From assembly GCF_018130545.1 (NCBI RefSeq), contig NZ_JAFCKF010000002.1:1054001-1118000 (forward strand): a DNA stretch of 64,000 nucleotides. The letters run 5' to 3'. Below the pieces are notes generated by a model. That model ran no database searches. It was not told the origin of the DNA and saw only the letters and a program-made list of their open reading frames with translations. The first letter of the stretch is position 1. Every line of letters starts with the position of its first letter. The translations under genes and the position numbers were made by a program. Below, piece after piece: positions 1 to 7,593 of this stretch. Source of the stretch: Bradyrhizobium tropiciagri (lineage in GTDB: Bacteria > Pseudomonadota > Alphaproteobacteria > Rhizobiales > Xanthobacteraceae).

Positions 1-237
1 CACCGCCGGATCGATGATCCCGGTGCCGATGGTGTTGGCGACGTGCAGGCCGAACACCGCGAAGGCGACGAAATTGAAGAACGCCGCCCAGAACACCGCA
101 TATTGCGGCCGCAGCACCCGGGTCGAGACGATGGTCGCGATCGAGTTCGCGGCATCGTGCAGCCCGTTCAGGAAGTCGAACAGCAGCGCGACCGCGATCA
201 GGATGGTCAGAACCGGAAGACCCAGCGTGGCGTCCAC
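1..237 (-). CDS. pit: Inorganic phosphate transporter, Pit family (N-terminal part; gene runs off the window)
   Basis: Low-affinity phosphate/cation symporter of the inner membrane. Only the first 79 or so residues are in the window. They begin VDATLGLPVLT and include the Pit-type segment FDFLNGLHDAANSIAT, where the Asn/Asp pair in a membrane helix is typical of the family. The start is read as GTG at 237, with a GGGG stretch about 8 nt upstream; no in-frame ATG is seen just upstream. It lies about 100 bp downstream of a DUF47 gene on the same strand, the orfA-pit arrangement known from Sinorhizobium. A palindromic repeat sits between the two genes. The C-terminal part, including the second Pit repeat, cannot be checked here. 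Confidence 0.85.
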   Translation of the reverse strand, partial: MDATLGLPVLTILIAVALLFDFLNGLHDAANSIATIVSTRVLRPQYAVFWAAFFNFVAFAVFGLHVANTIGTGIIDPAV

Positions 238-266
238 GTGATAGCCCCGCTCTATTGTGTTTTCTT

Positions 267-339
267 GAGCATGATCTCCGCGCAAACGCGTCGCGTTTGT
301 CGCAGGGAAAACCGCTCCACACTTTTCCGGATCATGCTC
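267..339. repeat. Dispersed palindromic intergenic element of the Bradyrhizobiaceae type
   Basis: The ends GAGCATGATC (267-276) and GATCATGCTC (330-339) are perfect inverted repeats. Inside lies a second inverted pair, CGCAAACGCG/CGCGTTTG at about 280-300, followed by the stretch AAAACCGCTCC-ACACTTTTCCGG. I recognise this layout as a dispersed intergenic element common in Bradyrhizobium genomes. It overlaps the stop codon of the DUF47 gene (338-340) and fills the gap to pit. It could fold into a strong hairpin in the orfA-pit transcript. Confidence 0.75.
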
Positions 340-982
340 ACACTTGCTCGATCACGATGGAGTTGATCTCGTTGGCGACGTCGTCGAAGCGGTCGGCCAC
401 CTTCTCGAGATGGTCGTAGATCTCCGCGCCAACGATGAAGTCCATCGTGTTGGCGTCGCGGTGCTTCAGGTACAATTCCTTGAGCCCGATATCCTGGAGA
501 TCATCGACCCGGCCCTCGAGCTTGGTCAGTTCCTCGGTGATCTGGGTCAGCATCGAGACGTTCTGGCCGATCGACTGCAACAGAGGCAGCGCACGGACGA
601 CCAGATTGGCGCATTCGACGATCAGGGTGCCCATCTCGCGCATCGGCGGCTCGAACTCGCGCACCTCGAACAACATCACCGCCTTGGCGGTCGCCTGCAT
701 CTGGTCGACCGCGTCGTCCATTGCGGTGATCAGGTTCTTGATGTCGCTGCGGTCGAACGGGGTGATGAAGGTGCGGCGAACCGCGGTCAGCACCTCGCGG
801 GTGACGCTGTCGGCGTCGTTCTCGAACTGATTGACGCGCTGGCAGAAGACCGGGGTCTCATCCCCGCCCTTCAGCATGTCCTGCAGCGCCAAGGAGCACT
901 GCACAGAGGTCTGGGCGTGGCGGGCAAACAGCTCGAAAAACCGCTCTTCCTTGGGCAGGAAGGCGCGAAACCAGCGCAGCAT
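338..982 (-). CDS. DUF47 / PhoU-like protein, pit partner (orfA type)
   Basis: A 214-residue all-alpha cytoplasmic protein of the DUF47 (YkaA, PhoU-related) family. The sequence MLRWFRAFLPKEERFFELF, the DETPVFCQRVNQFENDAD region and the long helical body are typical. Family members are encoded next to pit and are thought to modulate phosphate uptake; in Sinorhizobium meliloti the homologue is orfA of orfA-pit. The ATG at 982 has a GGAACTGAGA ribosome site just upstream. A PHO box lies 39-56 bp before the start. The stop codon is inside a palindromic repeat, and pit follows about 100 bp later, so the pair is probably co-transcribed with the hairpin between them. Confidence 0.9.
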   Translation of the reverse strand: MLRWFRAFLPKEERFFELFARHAQTSVQCSLALQDMLKGGDETPVFCQRVNQFENDADSVTREVLTAVRRTFITPFDRSDIKNLITAMDDAVDQMQATAKAVMLFEVREFEPPMREMGTLIVECANLVVRALPLLQSIGQNVSMLTQITEELTKLEGRVDDLQDIGLKELYLKHRDANTMDFIVGAEIYDHLEKVADRFDDVANEINSIVIEQV

Positions 983-1020
983 GTCTCAGTTCCATCATTC
1001 CGGGACAGCCCTTTTAGCGA

Positions 1021-1038
1021 CTGTCACAGAACTGTCAT
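1021..1038. promoter_or_regulatory. PHO box (PhoB binding site) upstream of orfA-pit
   Basis: CTGTCAC-AGAA-CTGTCAT: two 7-bp direct repeats with a 4-bp spacer, a near-perfect match to the PhoB consensus. The site lies 39 bp upstream of the DUF47 start and its repeats read away from the gene. In S. meliloti PhoB represses orfA-pit through such a site, so phosphate starvation would switch low-affinity uptake off here. The same role in this strain is inference. Confidence 0.75.
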
Positions 1039-1066
1039 AGAGCATCTGGCGGGGAAAACACCGGAA

Positions 1067-1090
1067 ACGACCGCCCGAACGGGCGGTCGT
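1067..1090 (-). terminator. Probable rho-independent terminator of the liv operon
   Basis: ACGACCGCCC and GGGCGGTCGT form a perfect 10-bp stem around a GAAC loop. On the minus strand the hairpin is followed by TTTCCGGTGTTTT. It begins 57 nt beyond the livM stop codon, as expected for the end of the five-gene liv transcript. The T tract is interrupted, so efficiency is uncertain. Confidence 0.55.
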
Positions 1091-1146
1091 CCACCGCTAT
1101 GTCGGTCGAAAATCGCGGGGCGCGCGCGCTCGTGCCCGCCCTGCCC

Positions 1147-2115
1147 TTACAGCGACCGCCTGAGCAGATGGGCCAGCTCACCGACCAGGCCGCGGCGGAA
1201 CAGCAGCACGCAGGACACGAAGATCACGCCCTGGATCACCGTCACCCACTGGCCGAAACCGGCGAGATATTGCTGCATGGCAATGATCACGAACGCGCCG
1301 ACCACCGGGCCGAAAATGGTGCCGAGGCCGCCGACCAGCGTCATCAGCACGATTTCACCGGACATCGACCAGTGCACGTCGGTGAGCGAGGCGTTCTGCG
1401 CCACGAACACCTTCAGCGAGCCGGCAAAGCCCGCCAGCGTGCCCGACAGGATGAAGGCGAGCAGCTTGTACTGGTCGGTCTTGTAGCCGAGCGAGATCGC
1501 GCGCGGCTCGTTCTCGCGGATCGACTTCAGCACCTCGCCGAACGGCGAGTTGATGGTGCGGTAGATCAGCAGGAAGCCGGCGAGGAATCCGACCAGCACG
1601 ACATAATATAGCACGAGCGGCTTGGAGAGGTCGAAGATCCCGAACAAGTGCCCCTGGGGGATGCCCTGGATGCCGTCTTCACCATGGGTGAACGGCGCCT
1701 GCAAATACAGGAAGTAAAGCAGCTGCGACAGCGCCAGCGTGATCATCGAGAAGTAGATGCCCTGCCGCTTGATCGAGATGTAGCCGGTGACGAGGCCGAG
1801 CAAGGCCGCGGCCGCGGTGCCGACCACGATGCCGAGCTCCGGCGGCAGGTTCCACACCTTCAGCGCGTGCGCAGAGACGTAGCCGGCGGTGCCGAGGAAC
1901 ATGGCGTGGCCGAATGACAGCAGGCCGCCATAGCCGATCAGCAGGTTGAAGGCGCAGGCCAGCAGCGCAAAGCATAGCGCCTGCATCACGAAGAAGGGAT
2001 AGATCCCCGTGAACGGCACCACCGCCAGCAGCGCCGCCATCGCGGCGAATACGATCATCTCGTCGCGCATCGCGCGCGGCGTCACCGGAAGTGTATCGTC
2101 GGTCAATGCTGACAT
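1147..2115 (-). CDS. livM: Branched-chain amino acid-type ABC transporter permease LivM
   Basis: A 322-residue inner-membrane permease of the hydrophobic amino acid uptake (HAAT) family. The conserved cytoplasmic coupling loop that contacts the ATPases is visible around residues 190-235: IRENEPRAISLGYKTDQYKL followed by an AGFAGSL turn. The usual LivM hydrophobic segments surround it. The start ATG is 1 nt after the livH stop, so translation is probably coupled. It is the last gene of the operon livG-livF-binding protein-livH-livM. The substrate is not certain: HAAT systems in rhizobia take up branched-chain amino acids but also amides and aromatic compounds. Confidence 0.93.
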   Translation of the reverse strand: MSALTDDTLPVTPRAMRDEMIVFAAMAALLAVVPFTGIYPFFVMQALCFALLACAFNLLIGYGGLLSFGHAMFLGTAGYVSAHALKVWNLPPELGIVVGTAAAALLGLVTGYISIKRQGIYFSMITLALSQLLYFLYLQAPFTHGEDGIQGIPQGHLFGIFDLSKPLVLYYVVLVGFLAGFLLIYRTINSPFGEVLKSIRENEPRAISLGYKTDQYKLLAFILSGTLAGFAGSLKVFVAQNASLTDVHWSMSGEIVLMTLVGGLGTIFGPVVGAFVIIAMQQYLAGFGQWVTVIQGVIFVSCVLLFRRGLVGELAHLLRRSL

Positions 2116-2116
2116 A

Positions 2117-2980
2117 TCAAGCCGCCCGTCCCGTCAGTCCCGTTGGCTTCACCAGCAACACCACCACCATCAGGACAAACACCACGGTGTTGGAGGCCTC
2201 GGGATAAAAATACTTGGTCAGTCCCTCGATCACGCCGAGCGCGAAGCCGGTGATGATCGAGCCCATGATCGAGCCCATGCCGCCGATCACGACCACCGCG
2301 AACACCACGATGATGAGATCGGCGCCCATCAGCGGCCGGACCTGGTTGATCGGCGCGGACAGCACGCCGGCGAGCGCGGCAAGGCCGACGCCGAGCCCGT
2401 AGGTCAGCGTGATCATGCGCGGCACGTTGATGCCGAACGCCCGCACCAGCGTCGGGTTCTCGGTCGCCGCACGCAGATAAGCGCCGAGCTGCGTCTTCTC
2501 GATCAGGAACCAGGTGGCAAGGCACACCACCAGCGAGAAGATCACGACCCAGCCGCGATAGACGGGTAAGAACATGAAGCCGAGATTGACGCCGCCCTTG
2601 AGCTGATCCGGGATCGAGTAAGGCAGGCCGGAGGAGCCGAAATAGTTCTGGAATACGCCCTGCACGATCAGCGCGATGCCGAAGGTCAAGAGCAGTCCAT
2701 AGAGATGGTCGAGCCCGGCCAGCCATTGCAGCATGGTGCGCTCGAGGATCATGCCGAAGACGCCCACCACGATGGGTGCGATCAGCAGCGCCCACCAGTA
2801 GTTGATGCCGCCCAGATTGAGCAGGAAATACGCCACGAAGGCGCCCATCATGTAGAGCGCGCCATGCGCGAAATTGATGATGTTGAGCATGCCGAAGATG
2901 ACGGCAAGCCCGAGACTGAGCAGCGCGTAGAACGAGCCGTTGATCAGTCCGACCAGAAGCTGTGCGTAGAGAGCCTGCAT
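2117..2980 (-). CDS. livH: Branched-chain amino acid-type ABC transporter permease LivH
   Basis: A 287-residue HAAT-family permease. The N-terminus MQALYAQLLVGLINGSFYAL and the segment FGMLNIINFAHGALYMMGAF are hallmark LivH sequence. The coupling loop ATENPTLVRAFGINVPRMIT is near residues 175-195. It forms the membrane channel with LivM. No strong ribosome site precedes the ATG at 2980. A GC-rich hairpin separates it from the upstream binding-protein gene, which may lower expression of the permeases relative to the binding protein. Confidence 0.93.
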   Translation of the reverse strand: MQALYAQLLVGLINGSFYALLSLGLAVIFGMLNIINFAHGALYMMGAFVAYFLLNLGGINYWWALLIAPIVVGVFGMILERTMLQWLAGLDHLYGLLLTFGIALIVQGVFQNYFGSSGLPYSIPDQLKGGVNLGFMFLPVYRGWVVIFSLVVCLATWFLIEKTQLGAYLRAATENPTLVRAFGINVPRMITLTYGLGVGLAALAGVLSAPINQVRPLMGADLIIVVFAVVVIGGMGSIMGSIITGFALGVIEGLTKYFYPEASNTVVFVLMVVVLLVKPTGLTGRAA

Positions 2981-3007
2981 CGAATGAGCTTTCGCTGGAT
3001 AGATGAA

Positions 3008-3037
3008 GCCCGCCGGCCACGCGGATGGCCGGCGGGC
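3008..3037 (-). promoter_or_regulatory. Intra-operon hairpin between the binding-protein gene and livH
   Basis: GCCCGCCGGCC and GGCCGGCGGGC form a perfect 11-bp stem around an 8-nt loop. It starts 8 nt after the binding-protein stop. There is no T tract, so this is more likely an mRNA-stabilising or attenuating stem than a full terminator. Such stems are common after binding-protein genes, where the upstream product is needed in excess. Confidence 0.55.
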
Positions 3038-3044
3038 ATGATCG

Positions 3045-4265
3045 TCACTTCTTCAGAAGCGCACAGGTGCTCTTGTCGAGCGGCGTGAAGGCCTGGTTGC
3101 CCGGCACGGTGCCGACCAGCTTGTAGAAGTCCCACGGCCCCTTGGACTCCGACGGCTTCTTCACCTCGAACAGATAGGCGTCGTGGGTGACGCGGCCGTT
3201 GGCCTCGACCTCGCCCTTGCCGAACAGCGGATCGTCGGTCGGGATCGTCTTCATCTTGGCGACCACCTTGGCGCCGTCATGCGGATTGCCGCCGAGCGCT
3301 TCGAGCGCCTTGAAGTAATGCATCAAGCCCGCATAGACGCCGGCCTGCACCATGGTCGGGGGCGCGCCGCTCTTCATCTTCTCCGAGAAGCGCTTGGAGA
3401 AGGCACGGGTGTTGTCGTTGAGGTCCCAGTAGAACGTCTCGGTGAAGTTGAGGCCCTGCGCAGTCTCCAGGCCAATCGCCTTGACGTCGGTGAGGAACAG
3501 CAACAGCGCGGCGAGCTTCTGGCCGCCCTTGACGATGCCGAACTCGGCCGCCTGCTTGATCGAGTTGGTGGTGTCGCCGCCGGCATTGGCAAGGCCGATG
3601 ATCTTGGCCTTGGAGGCCTGCGCCTGCAGCAGGAACGAGGAGAAGTCAGCGGTGTTGAGCGGATGCTTGACGCTACCGACCACCTTGCCGCCGTTAGCGA
3701 GGACAACCGCGGTGGTGTCGCGCTCCAGCGCCGCGCCGAACGCGTAGTCCGCGGTCAGGAAGAACCAGGTGTCCCCGCCCGCCTTCACCAGCGCCTGGCC
3801 GGTGGCGTGGGCGAGCATGTAGGTGTCGTAGGTCCAGTGCACGGTGTTCGGCGAGCACTGCGCGTTGGTGAGGTCCGAGGTCGCGGCGCCCGAATTGATG
3901 TAGACGCCGTTCTTTTCCTTCACAACGTTATTCACCGCGAGCGCGACGCCGGAATTCGGCACGTCGACGATGGTGTCGACCTTGTCCACGTCGAACCACT
4001 GGCGGGCAATGGTGGTGCCGATATCGGGCTTGTTCTGGTGATCGCCGGAGATCAGGTCGATGGTCCAGCCCTTGGCCTTGAGGCCGGAATCCTCGATCGC
4101 CATCTGCGCCGCCAGCGTCGAGCCGGGACCGGCGAGGTCCGCGTAGAGGCCGGACTGATCCGACAACACGCCGATCTTGACGACCTTGTCGTCGGCGGAG
4201 GCAATGCTCGCCACACTGAGCGCCATCGCGGTGCCGAGCAGAAGCGCAGAAATCGTGTTCTTCAT
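3045..4265 (-). CDS. ABC transporter substrate-binding protein, LivJ/LivK type
   Basis: A 406-residue periplasmic binding protein (Peripla_BP_6 fold). A Sec signal peptide covers about residues 1-24 (MKNTISALLLGTAMALSVASIASA). The mature start DDKVVKIGVLSDQSGLYADLAGPG is the usual first strand and ligand loop of this family. GAGGGAATCCCC precedes the ATG as ribosome site. It lies between the ATPase and permease genes of a complete HAAT operon and delivers the ligand to LivHM. Long relatives of this kind often bind ligands other than Leu/Ile/Val, so the substrate should be left open. Confidence 0.9.
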   Translation of the reverse strand: MKNTISALLLGTAMALSVASIASADDKVVKIGVLSDQSGLYADLAGPGSTLAAQMAIEDSGLKAKGWTIDLISGDHQNKPDIGTTIARQWFDVDKVDTIVDVPNSGVALAVNNVVKEKNGVYINSGAATSDLTNAQCSPNTVHWTYDTYMLAHATGQALVKAGGDTWFFLTADYAFGAALERDTTAVVLANGGKVVGSVKHPLNTADFSSFLLQAQASKAKIIGLANAGGDTTNSIKQAAEFGIVKGGQKLAALLLFLTDVKAIGLETAQGLNFTETFYWDLNDNTRAFSKRFSEKMKSGAPPTMVQAGVYAGLMHYFKALEALGGNPHDGAKVVAKMKTIPTDDPLFGKGEVEANGRVTHDAYLFEVKKPSESKGPWDFYKLVGTVPGNQAFTPLDKSTCALLKK

Positions 4266-4304
4266 GGGGATTCCCTCAGTCCTTAAATTTTCTGGCTCGG
4301 GCGA

Positions 4305-5040
<736 letters not shown>

Positions 5041-5048
<8 letters not shown>

Positions 5049-5817
5049 GACCCGCTCCCAGATAGGCTTCCTTCACGCGCTCGTCCTTGGAGAGGTCGGC
5101 GTAGTTGCCCTCCGCCAGCACCTGCCCGCGCGTCAGCACGGTGATGATGTCGGAGAGGTTGGCCACCACCGAGAGGTTATGTTCGACCATCAGGATGGTG
5201 TATTTGGCCGAGATCCGCTTGATCAGCGCCGCGATCTTGTCGATGTCCTCGTGGCCCATGCCGGCCATCGGCTCATCGAGCAGCATCATCTCGGGGTCGA
5301 GCGCGAGCGTCGTTGCAATTTCAAGTGCGCGCTTGCGGCCATATGGCATCTCGACCGCGGGCGTGTTGGCGAATTCACTCAGGCCGACGTCGTTCAAGAG
5401 CTCATGGGCGCGCGGATTGAAGCGGTCGAGCACGCTCTTGGAGCGCCAGAAATCGAATGACGAACCGTGCTGGCGCTGCAGCGCCACACGCACGTTTTCC
5501 AGCGCGGTCAGATGCGGGAATACCGCCGAAATCTGGAACGAGCGGACCAGCCCGAGCCGCGCCACGTCGGCCGGCGGCATCGCGGTGATGTCCTGGCCCT
5601 TGTAGCGGATCTGCCCGCCCGTCGGCTTCAGGAATTTGGTCAGCAGATTGAAACAGGTCGTCTTGCCGGCGCCGTTGGGCCCGATCAACGCATGGATACT
5701 GCCGCGACGCACCTTCAGCGCGACGTCGCGAACGGCGAAGAAACCCGCGAATTCCTTGGTCAGTCCGCTGGTTTCGAGAATGAACTCATCGGCCAAATAG
5801 ATTCCCCCATACGCCAT
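5041..5817 (-). CDS. livG: ABC transporter ATP-binding protein LivG
   Basis: A 258-residue ATPase of the HAAT family. Walker A GPNGAGKTTCFN is near residues 46-57, the signature region MPYGRKRALEIATTL near 155-170, and Walker B MMLLDEPMAGM near 175-185, followed by the LivG-type MVEHNLSVV segment. The ATG at 5817 is used here. A TTG at 5796 has a better-placed GGGGGAA ribosome site and would remove seven unconserved residues. It is the first gene of the operon, so the operon promoter should lie in the 320-bp gap upstream of it. Confidence 0.92.
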
Positions 5818-6136
5818 CGCCGCGAAGCGCCTCGCCCGCGTGGCCAGCTTTTTTCGTGTCCGACAGGTTGTCCGTACGTCTTGGAAACCGTCCGGGGGCC
5901 TGTCGCCTCCGGGCCGGAATATGCCGTCATCTGCGGCGGTTACGCAAGGTGGAAAGCTGTGCAGTGCAGTATCGGCACGGGATGTTCCGGTTGATCCTTA
6001 GTCGAATGGTATTTGAGCGCGCTTTGCGCCTCGGAAAGTCGCCATTAAGGCTGTTTTGCTCCGGACTTTCCCTTTCATAGAATATTTCCGCCTTCTCGCC
6101 GAAGCTTTGGCCATTACATGATGAACGGCTACAGCC
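5818..6136. other. Intergenic gap between divergent livG and the first PAS gene
   Basis: About 320 bp without a supportable gene. It must hold the promoters of the liv operon (minus strand) and of the PAS pair (plus strand). I see no clear operator, hairpin or sigma-factor match. The short reading frames present lack ribosome sites and family resemblance. Confidence 0.5.
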
Positions 6137-6739
6137 TTGCATTTCGAGAGCGCCAATTCCTCCGTCGTCAAGTCGATCCGGCAACGTGATTTCCTGAACA
6201 CGTGGCTGCGGCTTTATGCCCGCGCTCAGACCCTCCCCCGCTTCGATGAATTTCAGCCGGAACGGATCGAGGACGATCTGCCGGACACCGTGTTCTTCAC
6301 CGTCGACGCGACGATGCAGCCGCCGCAACTGACGATCGAGAGCGACGGCACGCGGATGGCCACCGCCTACGGACATAGCGGCAAGGGCCGCCTGCTCGAC
6401 GACTATCTCGGACCGCGGCTCGCGCCGGTCGTGATGCCGGTCTACCGCGAATGCATCGCGCGGCGGCTGCCCGCTTACACCATCACCGATATCGACGACA
6501 TCTACGGTCATGTCGTGGCCTATGAGCGGCTGCTGCTGCCGTTCTCGGATGGCGATGCTGTGACTCATCTCGTCGCGTCACTGAAGACGATCAGCGAGCA
6601 CGGCAGTTTCGAGATCCGCAATTTGATGCGCGGCAACGACGCGCTGCCGAACTTCAAGCTGTGCGCGATCATCGACCGCGACCTGTTCCACCGTCCGCCC
6701 GGCCGCATCCCGCCCGCGGATGTGGTTGAATTCGGCTAG
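6137..6739 (+). CDS. PAS-family protein (PAS_5 / DUF1457 type), first of a tandem pair
   Basis: A 200-residue soluble protein made almost entirely of one PAS-like domain of the PAS_5 type, with the pattern FLNTWLRLY-LPRFDEFQPE-YERLLLPFSDGD-VTHLVASLK. No output domain is present, so it may act as a single-domain sensor or partner protein; the Caulobacter motility protein MopJ is one characterised relative. The start is TTG at 6137: upstream codons in frame are stops at 6119 and 6122, and the TTG aligns exactly with the ATG of the downstream paralogue (HFESANSSVVKSI versus PFKSADPSVIRSI). The second copy starts 3 nt after this gene ends. Confidence 0.8.
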   Translation: MHFESANSSVVKSIRQRDFLNTWLRLYARAQTLPRFDEFQPERIEDDLPDTVFFTVDATMQPPQLTIESDGTRMATAYGHSGKGRLLDDYLGPRLAPVVMPVYRECIARRLPAYTITDIDDIYGHVVAYERLLLPFSDGDAVTHLVASLKTISEHGSFEIRNLMRGNDALPNFKLCAIIDRDLFHRPPGRIPPADVVEFG

Positions 6740-6742
6740 CCC

Positions 6743-7360
6743 ATGCCGTTCAAGAGCGCCGATCCATCGGTGATCAGATCGATCACGCAGCGGGTGCTGC
6801 TGAATGCCTGGCTGCGCGCGCTACGCACGCCGGACGCGCTTCCCACGCTCGGCGATTTCCACACCGACGGCGGCGCCGATGAGCGCGCCGACATGATGGG
6901 CTTTGACGTCGAGGGCAGCGGCGACGCCGCCCGTTTCATCATCACGCAGGAAGGCGCCCGGCTGACCACCGCCTATGGCAACGAGCATGTCGAGCCGCGG
7001 CTGCGCACCAACCGCTATCTCGATGATGCGATTGGTCCCGAGCGCTACGCCGGCGTGATCCGGTCCTACCGCGCCTGCCTCGAGCGAAAGCGCCCGACCT
7101 ATACGGTCGCAGAGGTCACCGACGCCGACGGCAAGGATGTCTCCTATGAACGGCTGCTGCTGCCGTTCGGACGTGGCGACAACATCGAGCACATCATCGG
7201 CTCCTACAAGGCGATCAGCATCGAGGGCGGCTTCCGGCTGCACAATCTGATGGGCGTGACGCCGAAGTCGGTCCCGGTCGTCACGGTGCGGGCGGTGATC
7301 GATCGCAGGTTCGTGCCGGCGGATCGTCCGGCGAGCCAGGATTCGGTCGAGCTGATCTAG
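6743..7360 (+). CDS. PAS-family protein (PAS_5 / DUF1457 type), second of a tandem pair
   Basis: A 205-residue paralogue of the preceding gene. Shared blocks are RSITQRVLLNAWLRAL, LPTLGDFHTD, YERLLLPFGRGDNIEHIIGS and the C-terminal AVIDRRF. It lies 3 nt downstream, so the two are co-transcribed and arose by tandem duplication. The copies have diverged well beyond a recent duplication, mostly in the middle of the domain (the ligand-pocket side), which suggests different signals or a heteromer. No transmembrane segment or catalytic output domain is seen. Confidence 0.8.
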   Translation: MPFKSADPSVIRSITQRVLLNAWLRALRTPDALPTLGDFHTDGGADERADMMGFDVEGSGDAARFIITQEGARLTTAYGNEHVEPRLRTNRYLDDAIGPERYAGVIRSYRACLERKRPTYTVAEVTDADGKDVSYERLLLPFGRGDNIEHIIGSYKAISIEGGFRLHNLMGVTPKSVPVVTVRAVIDRRFVPADRPASQDSVELI

Positions 7361-7382
7361 GGCGCATCCCTATAAATCCGCC

Positions 7383-7501
7383 ATGTCGGCCCTACCCTCA
7401 AGCCAGACATCTTCGGGCGACCATGGCATGTCGGTTTCGGGCCAAAGGCAAACCTCAGCCGCAGCCTCAGCTGTGTCCGCTACGGACGTCGACTCGGACA
7501 T
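7383..7501. repeat. Three degenerate 28-29 bp palindromic units at exact 45-bp spacing
   Basis: Units begin at 7383 (ATGTCGG...GACAT), 7428 (ATGTCGGTTTCGGGCC...) and 7473 (GTGTCCG...CGGACAT). Units 1 and 3 have inverted ends. The period is exactly 45 bp. The unit resembles a dispersed rhizobial element of the form RTGTCCGCTTTNGGNC-N-AAGCGGACAT. The array lies in the gap between the convergent PAS and sterol-desaturase genes. Confidence 0.5.
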
Positions 7502-7593
7502 GGACGGCGCGCTCCACCCGGTCGCCCAGCCGATTTTCCCCAGTGAGCAAACAGGCTGCGACTCTCGTGCTGGCGACGGCGGAATACGCCGCT

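Noticed and set aside
344-1486. Long open frame on the plus strand opposite the DUF47 and livM genes
   Set aside because: Composition is typical of an antisense shadow (His/Arg/Asp-rich), there is no ribosome site, and both minus-strand genes beneath it are clear family members.
7383-7501. CRISPR-like array
   Set aside because: The spacing is regular, but units are degenerate palindromes with 17-bp intervals, only three units exist, and no cas gene is present.
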